64,000 nucleotides of DNA from Arthrobacter sp. CJ23. GTDB lineage: Bacteria; Actinomycetota; Actinomycetes; Actinomycetales; Micrococcaceae. The notes beneath the pieces are model-generated. The model saw nothing but the letters and a program-made list of their open reading frames with translations, had not been told where the DNA came from and made no database searches. Each line of letters starts with the position of its first letter. Position 1 is the stretch's first letter. Shown in pieces: positions 9,440-16,987 of this stretch. The position numbers and the translations under genes are program-made. The DNA lies in assembly GCF_024741795.1 (NCBI RefSeq), contig NZ_CP102950.1, forward strand, positions 1,302,001-1,366,000, written 5' to 3'.

Positions 9440-9958
9440 TTACTGATAACGACGGCGGTACACCGGGTCCAGTGTTTCCGGCGCCACGCCGAGCATTTCG
9501 GCGGTGTATTCCACCACGACGTCGTGCACCAGGTCCTGGAGTTCCTCACGGCCCTGCGTGGCCTGCTCCACGACCCGCCGGTAAATGGTGATCATGGGAC
9601 CCTCGCCGCCGCCCGCCGGGGTGTAGGAGCCCATGGGGGCCGTTTCGCCCCGGGACACGAGCTGTTCCAGCTTCGGCGGGATTTCATCGACGGCGAAGAG
9701 CACGCCGTCCAATTGTTTGCCCCACATGTCCTGCAGGCGCTCGGCGGAATCCATGACGAAGTCGTCGAAGCGTTCGGCACGGGTCCGGTGGCCGGGGAGG
9801 GTGGCGAGCATGATGTCCCCGCGCAGTCCGCGGCCGTGGCGGTTGCGCCTGCGCTGCCGGAAGCCGCGTCCCGCGGCATGGGTGCCTGCTTCGGCCTGAG
9901 CGCCGCCGGCGTCAGTCAGCCGGATGGTGAAGCCCGGGATATGTGGCTGTGACTGCAT
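9440..9958 (-). CDS. Metallopeptidase-family (DUF1025/COG3824) protein with a degenerate zinc site
   Basis: The 172-residue protein follows the minimal metallopeptidase family. A basic N-terminal segment (about 31-46, rich in Arg) is followed by RAERFDDFVMDSAERL, FAVDEIPP and ITIYRRVVEQ. Family members end with a VVVHExxH zinc helix. Here the equivalent stretch reads VVVEYTAEMLG (147-157), so both histidines and the glutamate of HExxH are replaced. I expect no zinc-dependent proteolysis. Position between DUF5719 and DUF3499 matches the Rv3259 locus of M. tuberculosis. The start ATG 9958 lacks a good Shine-Dalgarno. Confidence 0.75.
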   Translation of the reverse strand: MQSQPHIPGFTIRLTDAGGAQAEAGTHAAGRGFRQRRRNRHGRGLRGDIMLATLPGHRTRAERFDDFVMDSAERLQDMWGKQLDGVLFAVDEIPPKLEQLVSRGETAPMGSYTPAGGGEGPMITIYRRVVEQATQGREELQDLVHDVVVEYTAEMLGVAPETLDPVYRRRYQ

Positions 9959-10086
9959 ATATCGACTTTAGTCCTGTCCCACGGCGGACGCGACACAGCA
10001 GCCATCCAAGGACGCGGGCAACGCCGCTTCCGGTGGCACGGAAAGCCCCACGGTGGCCAATGTGCGCAATCCCGGGCGAAGGCCGC

Positions 10087-10092
10087 TAATCT
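10087..10092 (+). promoter_or_regulatory. Candidate -10 box (TAATCT) of a leaderless DUF3499 transcript
   Basis: TAATCT ends 8 nt before the GTG at 10101, and no Shine-Dalgarno is present in between. This supports the GTG as the start rather than the upstream in-frame ATG at 10053. Confidence 0.4.
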
Positions 10093-10100
10093 GGGATGTT

Positions 10101-10478
10101 GTGGGTGCCATTCGCAAGTGTTCAAGATCAGCCTGCCGCCAGTCCGCGGTGGCCACTCTGACGTACGTGTACGCCGAATCCACCGCAGTGCTGGGCCCAT
10201 TGGCCACGTACGCGGAACCGCACTCCTATGACCTGTGCTCCCAGCATGCCGGCTCGCTCACCGTGCCGCGGGGCTGGGAAGTCCTGCGCCTCGCCATGCC
10301 GGCGACCCGTGCCGAGCCCGGTCCGGACGACCTCCTGGCCCTGGCCAACGCCGTCCGGGAAGCCGCCTCGGTGCCTTCGGAGGACACAGCACGCACAGCC
10401 CGCCCCCACCTCGAAGCCCCGGCCGTGATCGAGGGCACGCGGCGCGGGCACCTGCGCGTCCTCCGCGAACCTTCCTGA
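10101..10478 (+). CDS. DUF3499 family protein
   Basis: A 125-residue cytoplasmic protein of the actinobacterial DUF3499 family. It opens with a short zinc-ribbon-like pattern: RKCSRSAC near residues 5-12 and, about 45 residues on, YDLCSQHAG. The Cys/His spacing suggests metal binding (inference). After about residue 70 the sequence is low-complexity and variable. Function is unknown. It lies divergent from the metallopeptidase-family gene, as in mycobacteria (Rv3259/Rv3258c). The usual next genes manB and manA are missing and a Trm112-like gene follows. Confidence 0.8.
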   Translation: MGAIRKCSRSACRQSAVATLTYVYAESTAVLGPLATYAEPHSYDLCSQHAGSLTVPRGWEVLRLAMPATRAEPGPDDLLALANAVREAASVPSEDTARTARPHLEAPAVIEGTRRGHLRVLREPS

Positions 10479-10652
10479 ACCGAAGCCTTCTGAACTGTGC
10501 CTTTTGGGGCCGGCGCCATGTTGAACTGCCGCGCCAGCCGCTGACCGAATGTGTCACTGACTCCGTCCGGGGACGCCCTCCGCTGTAGTCTGGAAGCTGC
10601 ATACCAGTCAGCCAGCGGCGCCAGATGCGGCGCCACCCAGGGAGCTTCATCC

Positions 10653-10877
10653 ATGCCAAAGGTCAGTCCTGAACTGTTGTCCATTCTGCGCTGCCCCGTA
10701 ACGGGTTCGCCGCTGGTCCAGGAGGGCGAAGAGCTCGTCTCCACGACTGCAGGGCCCGACGGCGAGAAGGTCCGTTACGCGATCGAGGACGGCATCCCGC
10801 TGCTCCTGCCGCCGGAGCTGCGCGCGGCCGCCAATGCTGCCGCCTCCGACCAGCACGACGGCGCAGCCAAAGCCTGA
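10653..10877 (+). CDS. Trm112-like small protein
   Basis: A 74-residue protein of the Trm112p-like family (YcaR type). In other organisms such proteins are small zinc-ribbon partners of methyltransferases. It shows [14 protein letters not shown] (8-21) and a [14 protein letters not shown] motif (42-55) typical of the fold. It keeps only one cysteine: the CxxC partner and the second cysteine pair are absent, so zinc binding is doubtful. AGGGAG at 10639-10644 lies 8 nt before the ATG. It precedes ahcY by 49 bp and is probably cotranscribed. Confidence 0.75.
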   Translation: MPKVSPELLSILRCPVTGSPLVQEGEELVSTTAGPDGEKVRYAIEDGIPLLLPPELRAAANAAASDQHDGAAKA

Positions 10878-10926
10878 CGCAACGCTCTTTCCGACAGTAA
10901 CCTCACGGCACAAGCAAGGGACTTCC

Positions 10927-12405
10927 ATGACTTTCGACTACAAAGTGGCTGACATCAACCTCGCCGAGGCCGGGCGCCACCAGATCCGGCTCGCCGAGCA
11001 CGAAATGCCCGGCCTCATGTCGCTGCGCGCTGAATTCGGCCCCACTCAGCCGCTCAAGGGCGCCCGCATTGCCGGTTCGCTGCACATGACGGTGCAGACC
11101 GCCGTGCTGATCGAAACCCTGACGGCGCTGGGCGCCGAGGTCCGCTGGGCCTCGTGCAACATCTTCTCCACGCAGGATGAAGCCGCTGCCGCCGTCGTGG
11201 TCGGCAAGGGCACCCCCGGTGACCCCCAGGGTGTTCCCGTCTTCGCCTGGAAGGGCGAAACGCTCGAGGAATACTGGTGGACCGCCGAGCAGATCCTCAC
11301 CTGGCCGGGTGCCGACTCGAACCCGGAGCTGGGCCCCAACATGATCCTCGACGACGGCGGCGACGCCACCATGCTGCTGCACAAGGGCGTCGAATTCGAG
11401 GCCGCCGGGGCCGTGCCGGCCGCGGACGCCAACGACCCCGAGGAATTTGTCCTGGTCCTCGACGTGCTGCGCAAGACCCTCGCCGGCGATCCGCAGAAGT
11501 GGACCCGCATCGCGGCCCGCGTGGAGGGTGTCACCGAGGAAACCACCACCGGCGTGCACCGCCTCTACCAGCTGGCCGAACAGGGCAAGCTGCTGTTCCC
11601 GGCCATCAACGTCAACGACTCCGTGACCAAGAGCAAGTTCGACAACAAGTACGGCATCCGCCACTCGCTGCCGGACGGCCTCAACCGCGCCACGGATGTC
11701 CTCATGGGCGGCAAGGTCGCCGTCGTCTGCGGCTACGGCGACGTCGGCAAGGGCGCCGCCGAGGCGCTCCGCGGCCAGGGCTCGCGCGTCATCGTCACCG
11801 AGATCGACCCCATCTGCGCACTGCAGGCCGCCATGGACGGCTACCAGGTGGCCAAGCTGGAGACGGTGCTGGAACAGGGCGACATCTTCATCACCACCAC
11901 GGGCAACAAGGACGTCATCATGGCCTCCGACATGGTCCGCATGAAGAACAAGGCCATCGTGGGCAACATCGGCCACTTCGACAATGAGATCGACATGGCC
12001 GGCCTCGCCAAGGTTCCCGGCGTCACCAAGGTCGAAATCAAGCCGCAGGTCCACGAATGGGTCTTCGACTCCGGCACGGGCACCGAGCGCTCCATCATCG
12101 TGCTGTCCGAAGGCCGGCTGCTCAACTTGGGCAACGCCACGGGCCACCCTTCCTTCGTCATGAGCAACTCCTTCGCCAACCAGACCATTGCGCAGATCGA
12201 GCTGTGGACCAAGAAGGACCAGCCCGCCGGCGAACGCGAATACGGCAAGCAGGTCTACGTCCTGCCGAAGATCCTCGACGAGAAGGTCGCCCGGCTGCAC
12301 CTCGGCGCCCTGGGCGTCGAACTCACGGAACTGAGCAAGGACCAGGCGGACTACCTGGACCTCGACGTCGCAGGTCCGTACAAGCCGGAGCACTACCGCT
12401 ACTAG
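10927..12405 (+). CDS. ahcY: S-adenosylhomocysteine hydrolase (adenosylhomocysteinase)
   Basis: AhcY splits S-adenosylhomocysteine into adenosine and homocysteine using tightly bound NAD, keeping methylation reactions running. The 492-residue protein carries [14 protein letters not shown] and [16 protein letters not shown] in the substrate domain, then the Rossmann motif [18 protein letters not shown] (about 261-278). It ends with the conserved [18 protein letters not shown], whose Lys and Tyr close the active site. Length fits actinobacterial AhcY. AAGGGA at 10916-10921 lies 5 nt before ATG 10927. The frame is open further upstream but that part overlaps the Trm112-like gene. Confidence 0.97.
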   Translation: MTFDYKVADINLAEAGRHQIRLAEHEMPGLMSLRAEFGPTQPLKGARIAGSLHMTVQTAVLIETLTALGAEVRWASCNIFSTQDEAAAAVVVGKGTPGDPQGVPVFAWKGETLEEYWWTAEQILTWPGADSNPELGPNMILDDGGDATMLLHKGVEFEAAGAVPAADANDPEEFVLVLDVLRKTLAGDPQKWTRIAARVEGVTEETTTGVHRLYQLAEQGKLLFPAINVNDSVTKSKFDNKYGIRHSLPDGLNRATDVLMGGKVAVVCGYGDVGKGAAEALRGQGSRVIVTEIDPICALQAAMDGYQVAKLETVLEQGDIFITTTGNKDVIMASDMVRMKNKAIVGNIGHFDNEIDMAGLAKVPGVTKVEIKPQVHEWVFDSGTGTERSIIVLSEGRLLNLGNATGHPSFVMSNSFANQTIAQIELWTKKDQPAGEREYGKQVYVLPKILDEKVARLHLGALGVELTELSKDQADYLDLDVAGPYKPEHYRY

Positions 12406-12461
12406 GCCGGAGCGCCACCGCTACCAGGCTGCGGGCTGCCGGAAGATTTTCTGCGGCCTCT

Positions 12462-12507
12462 ACGGGCCGGGTCTGCCACTGGGCGGGCCCGGCCCGTCCG
12501 CTAGAAT
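12462..12507 (+). promoter_or_regulatory. Hairpin (possible ahcY terminator) next to the ldt promoter
   Basis: A perfect 10-bp inverted repeat, ACGGGCCGGG at 12462-12471 and its complement at 12488-12497, has a 16-nt loop. No T-run follows. Five bases later is TAGAAT (12502-12507), a good -10 box for the downstream L,D-transpeptidase gene. The hairpin may end the ahcY transcript, act on the promoter, or both. Confidence 0.45.
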
Positions 12508-12563
12508 TGAGTGTCCGGTATCGGCTGCCGGGCCGCTTTGCGGGGGACAGGGAGACTGGAATC

Positions 12564-13784
12564 ATGACCGACGTCAGGAAAAGGAAGACGGGGAAGATCC
12601 TCGCAATTGTCGGGATCTGCGCGGCCATCGCCGCCGGCGGCATCGGCGTCGCCACCGTGGCGGACAAGGCCGGTTTCGCCGCCCTTCCCGGATCCGGGCA
12701 GAGCCCCAGCCAGCAGCCGGAAGTCGTCAAGCCCGTTGAACTGGGCATCACGCCGCTGGATGGCGCAGTGGAGTGGAATCCCGTGGTGGCCCCCCAGATC
12801 AAGGCCATCAACGGCACGCTCAAGGACGTGGTCCTTGCCCCGGCCGGTGGCGGCACGCCCGTAGTGGGCACCACCAGCCCGGACGGCAGCACCTGGACCA
12901 CCAAGGAAGTACTGAAGTTCAAGACCCAGTACAGCTACTCGTTCACGGTGGTTGATTCCGCCGGGCACGGGACCACCAAGACGCAGACCTTCCGCACGGT
13001 CTCCGCCGCCAACGAGGCCGATGCGTCCATCTACCCGCGCAACGGAACCAGGGTGGGCTCCGGACAGCCGATCGAGATCAACTTCAGCGAACCCGTGGCC
13101 GACAAGGCCGCCATGGAAAAGCTCGTCGCCATCACGGTGTCCTCCGGCCAGCCCGTGGCCTGGCACTGGTATTCGGACAAGAAAGTCCGCATCCGGCCCG
13201 AAGCGTTCTGGGCCTCCGGAACCCAGGTCACCGTGGACATGAAGCTCCTGGGCGTTGACTTCGGCAACAAGATGATCGGCAACGGGAACGTCACCTCCAC
13301 CTTCACCACCGGCCCGCAGCGCGTGGCCGTGGTGGACGATGTCACCAAGCTCATGAACGTGTACTCCGACGGCCAGCTGGTGCACACGGCCCCAGTGTCC
13401 CTGGGCGAACCGGACTGGCTGTCGCCCACCGGCTATGCAGTGATCATGGAGCAGGAACGGTACTCGAACTTCAATGCCGGCACCATCGGCCTCAAGCCCG
13501 GTGACAAGGGCTACTACCCGCCCCTGGTGGCCGAGTATGCGAACCGGCTCACCTGGTCCGGTGTCTATGTCCACCAGGCACTGGAAGCTGCATGGGGCGC
13601 CATCGGCCGCGTCAACGTCTCGCACGGCTGCGTGGGCCTGCTGCCGGCGGATGCCGCCTGGTTCTTCAACAACATGACCACCGGCGACGTCGTACAGATC
13701 CTCAACACCGGCGCCCCCGCCGTCGAGCCCCTCGAAGGCTTCGGCGACTGGAACATCCCATGGGCGGGTTACGCCCAGCGCTGA
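12564..13784 (+). CDS. L,D-transpeptidase (YkuD domain) with Ig-like domains
   Basis: This is an exported peptidoglycan cross-linking enzyme that forms 3-3 bridges. The 406-residue protein has a basic start and a membrane/signal segment (about 10-32). Two Ig-like regions follow (about 57-150 and 150-250, the second resembling the Ldt partner domain of mycobacterial LdtMt2), then a YkuD domain (about 252-384). Catalytic residues are visible: H337 in VYVHQAL and the SHGCVGL motif with C356. There is no lipobox. GGGAGACTGGAATC precedes ATG 12564. The open frame upstream is a shadow of ahcY. It converges with the RDD gene 21 bp away. Confidence 0.92.
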   Translation: MTDVRKRKTGKILAIVGICAAIAAGGIGVATVADKAGFAALPGSGQSPSQQPEVVKPVELGITPLDGAVEWNPVVAPQIKAINGTLKDVVLAPAGGGTPVVGTTSPDGSTWTTKEVLKFKTQYSYSFTVVDSAGHGTTKTQTFRTVSAANEADASIYPRNGTRVGSGQPIEINFSEPVADKAAMEKLVAITVSSGQPVAWHWYSDKKVRIRPEAFWASGTQVTVDMKLLGVDFGNKMIGNGNVTSTFTTGPQRVAVVDDVTKLMNVYSDGQLVHTAPVSLGEPDWLSPTGYAVIMEQERYSNFNAGTIGLKPGDKGYYPPLVAEYANRLTWSGVYVHQALEAAWGAIGRVNVSHGCVGLLPADAAWFFNNMTTGDVVQILNTGAPAVEPLEGFGDWNIPWAGYAQR

Positions 13785-13805
13785 CCGCCCGTCCTACTGC
13801 TGAAA

Positions 13806-14618
13806 CTACTGCTGGAACGGGAGTTTGTTGAGGCGCCCGGCCATGGCCGCGCTGCGCTCTTCGGCCCGCCGGAGCCGCACGAGTTCCCGGTTCCGGCGCT
13901 CGCCCAGCACTGCCCCAAGGTAGTCTTCCGGCCGGGTTCCTGCCGGCGGCGGAGGCGCCACGTACGCGGCCAGCTCGGAGGCCAGGGACGCTGCCAGGCT
14001 GTCCCGCGACGCAGGCGCCATGTGGTGGGCCTGCTGCACGAACTGCGCGGCCCGGCGCGCCGTGGCATCCGGCACCCTGCCTATATCGGCCAGGGACACC
14101 CACGACTGCAGGTAAGGCGGAGCGAAGGACAGGATCCTGCGCTCAGCGGGAACCCGCAGCCGGAGGGAGTACGTCCCGGCCGCCACGTCACCGAGCCGCT
14201 TGGACTTGTCGCTGAACAAGGCCACGGCGATCGCGAGGCCGCCAAACGTCAGGTAGACCTCCACGAAACCGAGCAGGCCCCGGATCACCGCATGCCGGAA
14301 ACGGATGGAACCGCCGTCGTCGCGCACAATCCGGAGCCCGGCAGCAAGCTTGCCGAGCGAGCGGCCACGCGTCAGGGTCTCCACCGCCACGGGGACAATC
14401 ACGAAGGAAAAGACCACGGCCACCAGGATCAATGCACGGAGAGCCGCTTCATCGAGCTCGCCGGCCGCCATGCCGATGAGCAGGCTGAGCCCGATCAGCA
14501 GGACCGTGTGGACGATGACGTCGAGGGCGAGTCCCATGGCGCGCACGGCGAACGACGCCGGGCGTAGCTCCAGGACCACCGCCTCCCCGGTAATGATTGG
14601 ACTCAAGCCGGCCCCCAC
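13806..14618 (-). CDS. RDD family membrane protein
   Basis: A 270-residue protein with an RDD domain in its first 150 residues. Three or four membrane helices are present (about 23-47, 60-85, 110-140). The family residues appear in ASFAVRAMGLALDVIVH, then TRGRSLGKLAAGLRIVRDDGG and the conserved SDKSKRLGDVAAGTYSLR. The C-terminal 110 residues are soluble, helical and charged. RDD proteins are poorly understood and some are linked to ion transport. It is divergent from the SpoIIM-like gene (88 bp apart), an actinobacterial pairing often found with MoxR/DUF58/transglutaminase clusters. Here that cluster lies at 23-28 kb instead. Confidence 0.85.
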   Translation of the reverse strand: MGAGLSPIITGEAVVLELRPASFAVRAMGLALDVIVHTVLLIGLSLLIGMAAGELDEAALRALILVAVVFSFVIVPVAVETLTRGRSLGKLAAGLRIVRDDGGSIRFRHAVIRGLLGFVEVYLTFGGLAIAVALFSDKSKRLGDVAAGTYSLRLRVPAERRILSFAPPYLQSWVSLADIGRVPDATARRAAQFVQQAHHMAPASRDSLAASLASELAAYVAPPPPAGTRPEDYLGAVLGERRNRELVRLRRAEERSAAMAGRLNKLPFQQ

Positions 14619-14694
14619 TGCCTCGCACGAAGAGCAGGACCGGCCGGCCCCGCTGCAAACGAGTTTAGCCCTGCGGCCCGGGCGGACAAGGCAC

Positions 14695-14700
14695 TAGGGT
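14695..14700 (+). promoter_or_regulatory. Candidate -10 box (TAGGGT) of a leaderless transcript
   Basis: TAGGGT is followed by exactly 6 nt and the GTG start of the SpoIIM-like gene at 14707, with no Shine-Dalgarno between. Confidence 0.45.
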
Positions 14701-14706
14701 GGTGCC

Positions 14707-15699
14707 GTGGACATCGATGCCTTCTCGGCCGTGAACAGCGGCAAATGGTCGCGCCTGGACGAGCTGGGGCGCAGGCGCCGGCCCAGCGGGGCCGAGGCCG
14801 ACGAACTGCTGCGCCTCTACCAGACCGTGTCCTCCCACCTGTCCCTCATCCGCTCGGTGGCCCCGGAAAGTGCTTTGTCGGCGTCGTTGTCGGCGGCCCT
14901 CGCCCAGGCCCGGACGCGGTTCACCGGTGCGCGCTCCAACTTCATGGAGGACCTGGCCCGTTTCTTCGTGATCGCGCTGCCCGCGGCCTTTTACCGGCTG
15001 CGCTGGCTGACCATCGGGTGCGGTGCGTTCTTCGTGCTGGTGGGCGGCGCCTATGCGCTCTGGATCGGCCTCTCACCCGAGGCGCTCAGGGCCATGGGCA
15101 GCAGCGCCAAGGTCCAGCAGTACGTGGACGAGGACTTCATCGACTACTACTCGGAGAACCCGGCAGCGTCCTTCGCCGGCGCCGTGTGGACCAACAACGC
15201 CTGGATTTCCGCGCAGGCCGTGGCCCTGGGCATCACCGGGTTCTGGGTCCCCATGATCCTCTTCGCCAACGCGCAGGGCGTGGGCGTCGCGGCCGGCGTC
15301 TTTGCCGCCACGGGCAAGCTGGACGTCTTCTTCAGCTACATCCTGCCCCACGGCCTCATGGAACTCACGGCCGTCTTCGTCGCCTGCGCCGGCGGCCTGC
15401 ATATCTTCTGGGCCATGGTCCGCCCGGGTCCGCGGACCCGGCTGCAGGCCGTGGCCGACGAAGGCCGCTCGCTCATCACCGTGGCGCTGGGCCTGGTGTT
15501 CGTGCTGTTCGTCTCCGGCCTGGTGGAGGCCTTCGTGACGCCAAGCCCGCTGCCGGTCTGGGCCAAGCTGCTCATCGGGGCCCTGGTACTGGCGGCGTAC
15601 TGGACGTACGCCTTGGTGCTGGGGCGCCGGGCCGTCCGTGCCGGGGCCACCGGTGACCTGGACAGCAACGACGCCGGCTACTCACGGATCGCGGCCTGA
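14707..15699 (+). CDS. Stage II sporulation protein M-like membrane protein
   Basis: A 330-residue integral membrane protein of the SpoIIM (DUF95) family. A soluble helical N-terminus of about 95 residues precedes five or six helices. The family motif PHGLMELTAVFVACAGGL (about 218-235) is clear. SpoIIM in endospore formers belongs to the engulfment complex. In non-sporulating actinobacteria the role is unknown, though it usually pairs with RDD proteins as here. The start GTG 14707 is set by an upstream TAGGGT leaderless box. Confidence 0.85.
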   Translation: MDIDAFSAVNSGKWSRLDELGRRRRPSGAEADELLRLYQTVSSHLSLIRSVAPESALSASLSAALAQARTRFTGARSNFMEDLARFFVIALPAAFYRLRWLTIGCGAFFVLVGGAYALWIGLSPEALRAMGSSAKVQQYVDEDFIDYYSENPAASFAGAVWTNNAWISAQAVALGITGFWVPMILFANAQGVGVAAGVFAATGKLDVFFSYILPHGLMELTAVFVACAGGLHIFWAMVRPGPRTRLQAVADEGRSLITVALGLVFVLFVSGLVEAFVTPSPLPVWAKLLIGALVLAAYWTYALVLGRRAVRAGATGDLDSNDAGYSRIAA

Positions 15700-15767
15700 A
15701 CCTTACGGAAGGGTTGCAATCGTGCGCGGACCGGGGTGGCTCCTCGTCTGCGCCGGAGGGCTGGCGG

Positions 15768-15773
15768 TAGGCT
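15768..15773 (+). promoter_or_regulatory. Candidate -10 box (TAGGCT) for the DUF1461 gene
   Basis: TAGGCT lies about 70 nt before GTG 15843. A transcript from about 15780 would have a leader of about 60 nt carrying a GGGAAGAGAAG purine stretch as ribosome-binding site. Confidence 0.35.
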
Positions 15774-15842
15774 CGAAGACAGAAGAGTGCCGGGCCCGAA
15801 CGGTGTGCCGGCGCGTGTGCTGCCTAGGGAAGAGAAGCCGAC

Positions 15843-16985
15843 GTGAGCGAGAATCGCCCCATACCGAAGGATCCGGACATGGATACCCAGGACGACAACG
15901 ACGAACCCGCCTTCGACTGGATGACGCCCAAGGCCGCCGGGGGAGCGGCGAAGGATGCGGCGGCACCCACGCCCGCGGCCCCCGTGGCGGGAGCTGCCCC
16001 CGCAGCGCAGCCCGGCAGCCGCGCGGACCGCAAGGCGGCCGAAGCCGCGGAGACCACCCCGGAACAGCCACTGTTCGCGGATGCCTCCACGGCTGGGGAC
16101 ACGGCCGGAAAGCCGTCCCTCTTCTCCGAGCCGCTGCCGACGTCGGCCCTTCACGTCCGGCCGCCGGAGGCCGAAGTGGCCCGGCGCAATGCCGAACGCG
16201 AGCAGGCCGCCAACGCCAAGCCCGCCATGCCGCGCGTCTTCCAGGTCCTGCTGGCCGTGTTCTACCCCGTGATCCTGCTGGTGCTCGCCGTGCGTGCCGT
16301 GACCAGTGCCCTGTTCCTCTGGGTGGAATACAACCGCCCGGGGTTCCCCGGCGACGGCTACGGGTTCAGTACCGAAGACCGCATGACCTACGGTTCGTAC
16401 GCCATGGACTATCTCAGCAACTGGTCGGGACCGCGCTACCTGGGCGACCTCGTGGGCCAGGACGGCAGCAAGCTGTTCAAGGCCAGCGAAGTGGCCCACA
16501 TGGCCGATGTGAAGCTCGTGATGCTTTCGTCCTTCGGCGCCGGCGCCCTGCTGATCCTGCTGAGCATCATCGCCATGATCTACCTGCGCAAGCGCAGCAA
16601 GGGCGGCATCCGGCGCGGGCTCTTCGCCGGCTCCATCGTCACGCTCGTGGTCATCATCGGACTCGGCGTGCTGGGGGTCATGGGCTGGCAGCAGTTCTTC
16701 ACCGAATTCCACCGGATCTTCTTTGCCAACGGCACCTGGACGTTTGCCCTTGACGACACCCTGATCCGCCTCTTCCCGGGGCAGTTCTGGATGGATGCGG
16801 GCATCGTCATCGCGGCCCTGGTGTTCGTGGCCGCCACCGCGACCCTCGTGCTGAGCTGGCCGACCCGCCGTCGCCGCGGGCTCCCGGCCAGGGACGCGGA
16901 GACGGACGCCGGCGATGCAGGGTCCACGGACAACGCCGGGGATGAGGCAGGAGAGGCCCAGCTCTACAGCGGCAAGGCGCCGTAG
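15843..16985 (+). CDS. TIGR01906/DUF1461 family membrane protein
   Basis: A 380-residue membrane protein. The first 128 residues are an Ala/Pro/acid-rich, probably disordered cytoplasmic extension not usual for the family core. Four membrane helices follow (about 133-157, 224-247, 261-282, 317-338). The DUF1461 signature lies between helices 3 and 4: FHRIFFANGTW (289-299) and the TLIRLFPGQFW motif (306-316). Function is unknown. The start is GTG 15843. It converges with the acyl-CoA ligase gene, and the two stop codons are only 2 bp apart. Confidence 0.85.
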   Translation: MSENRPIPKDPDMDTQDDNDEPAFDWMTPKAAGGAAKDAAAPTPAAPVAGAAPAAQPGSRADRKAAEAAETTPEQPLFADASTAGDTAGKPSLFSEPLPTSALHVRPPEAEVARRNAEREQAANAKPAMPRVFQVLLAVFYPVILLVLAVRAVTSALFLWVEYNRPGFPGDGYGFSTEDRMTYGSYAMDYLSNWSGPRYLGDLVGQDGSKLFKASEVAHMADVKLVMLSSFGAGALLILLSIIAMIYLRKRSKGGIRRGLFAGSIVTLVVIIGLGVLGVMGWQQFFTEFHRIFFANGTWTFALDDTLIRLFPGQFWMDAGIVIAALVFVAATATLVLSWPTRRRRGLPARDAETDAGDAGSTDNAGDEAGEAQLYSGKAP

Positions 16986-16987
16986 GC

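Noticed and set aside
10903..10926. SAH riboswitch upstream of ahcY
   Set aside because: Only 49 bp separate the Trm112-like gene from ahcY, too short for the known SAH aptamer plus expression platform, and no matching motif is present.
10903..12393. 496-residue open frame antisense to ahcY
   Set aside because: Complete complement of a conserved enzyme gene; composition is that of a shadow frame and no ribosome-binding site is seen.
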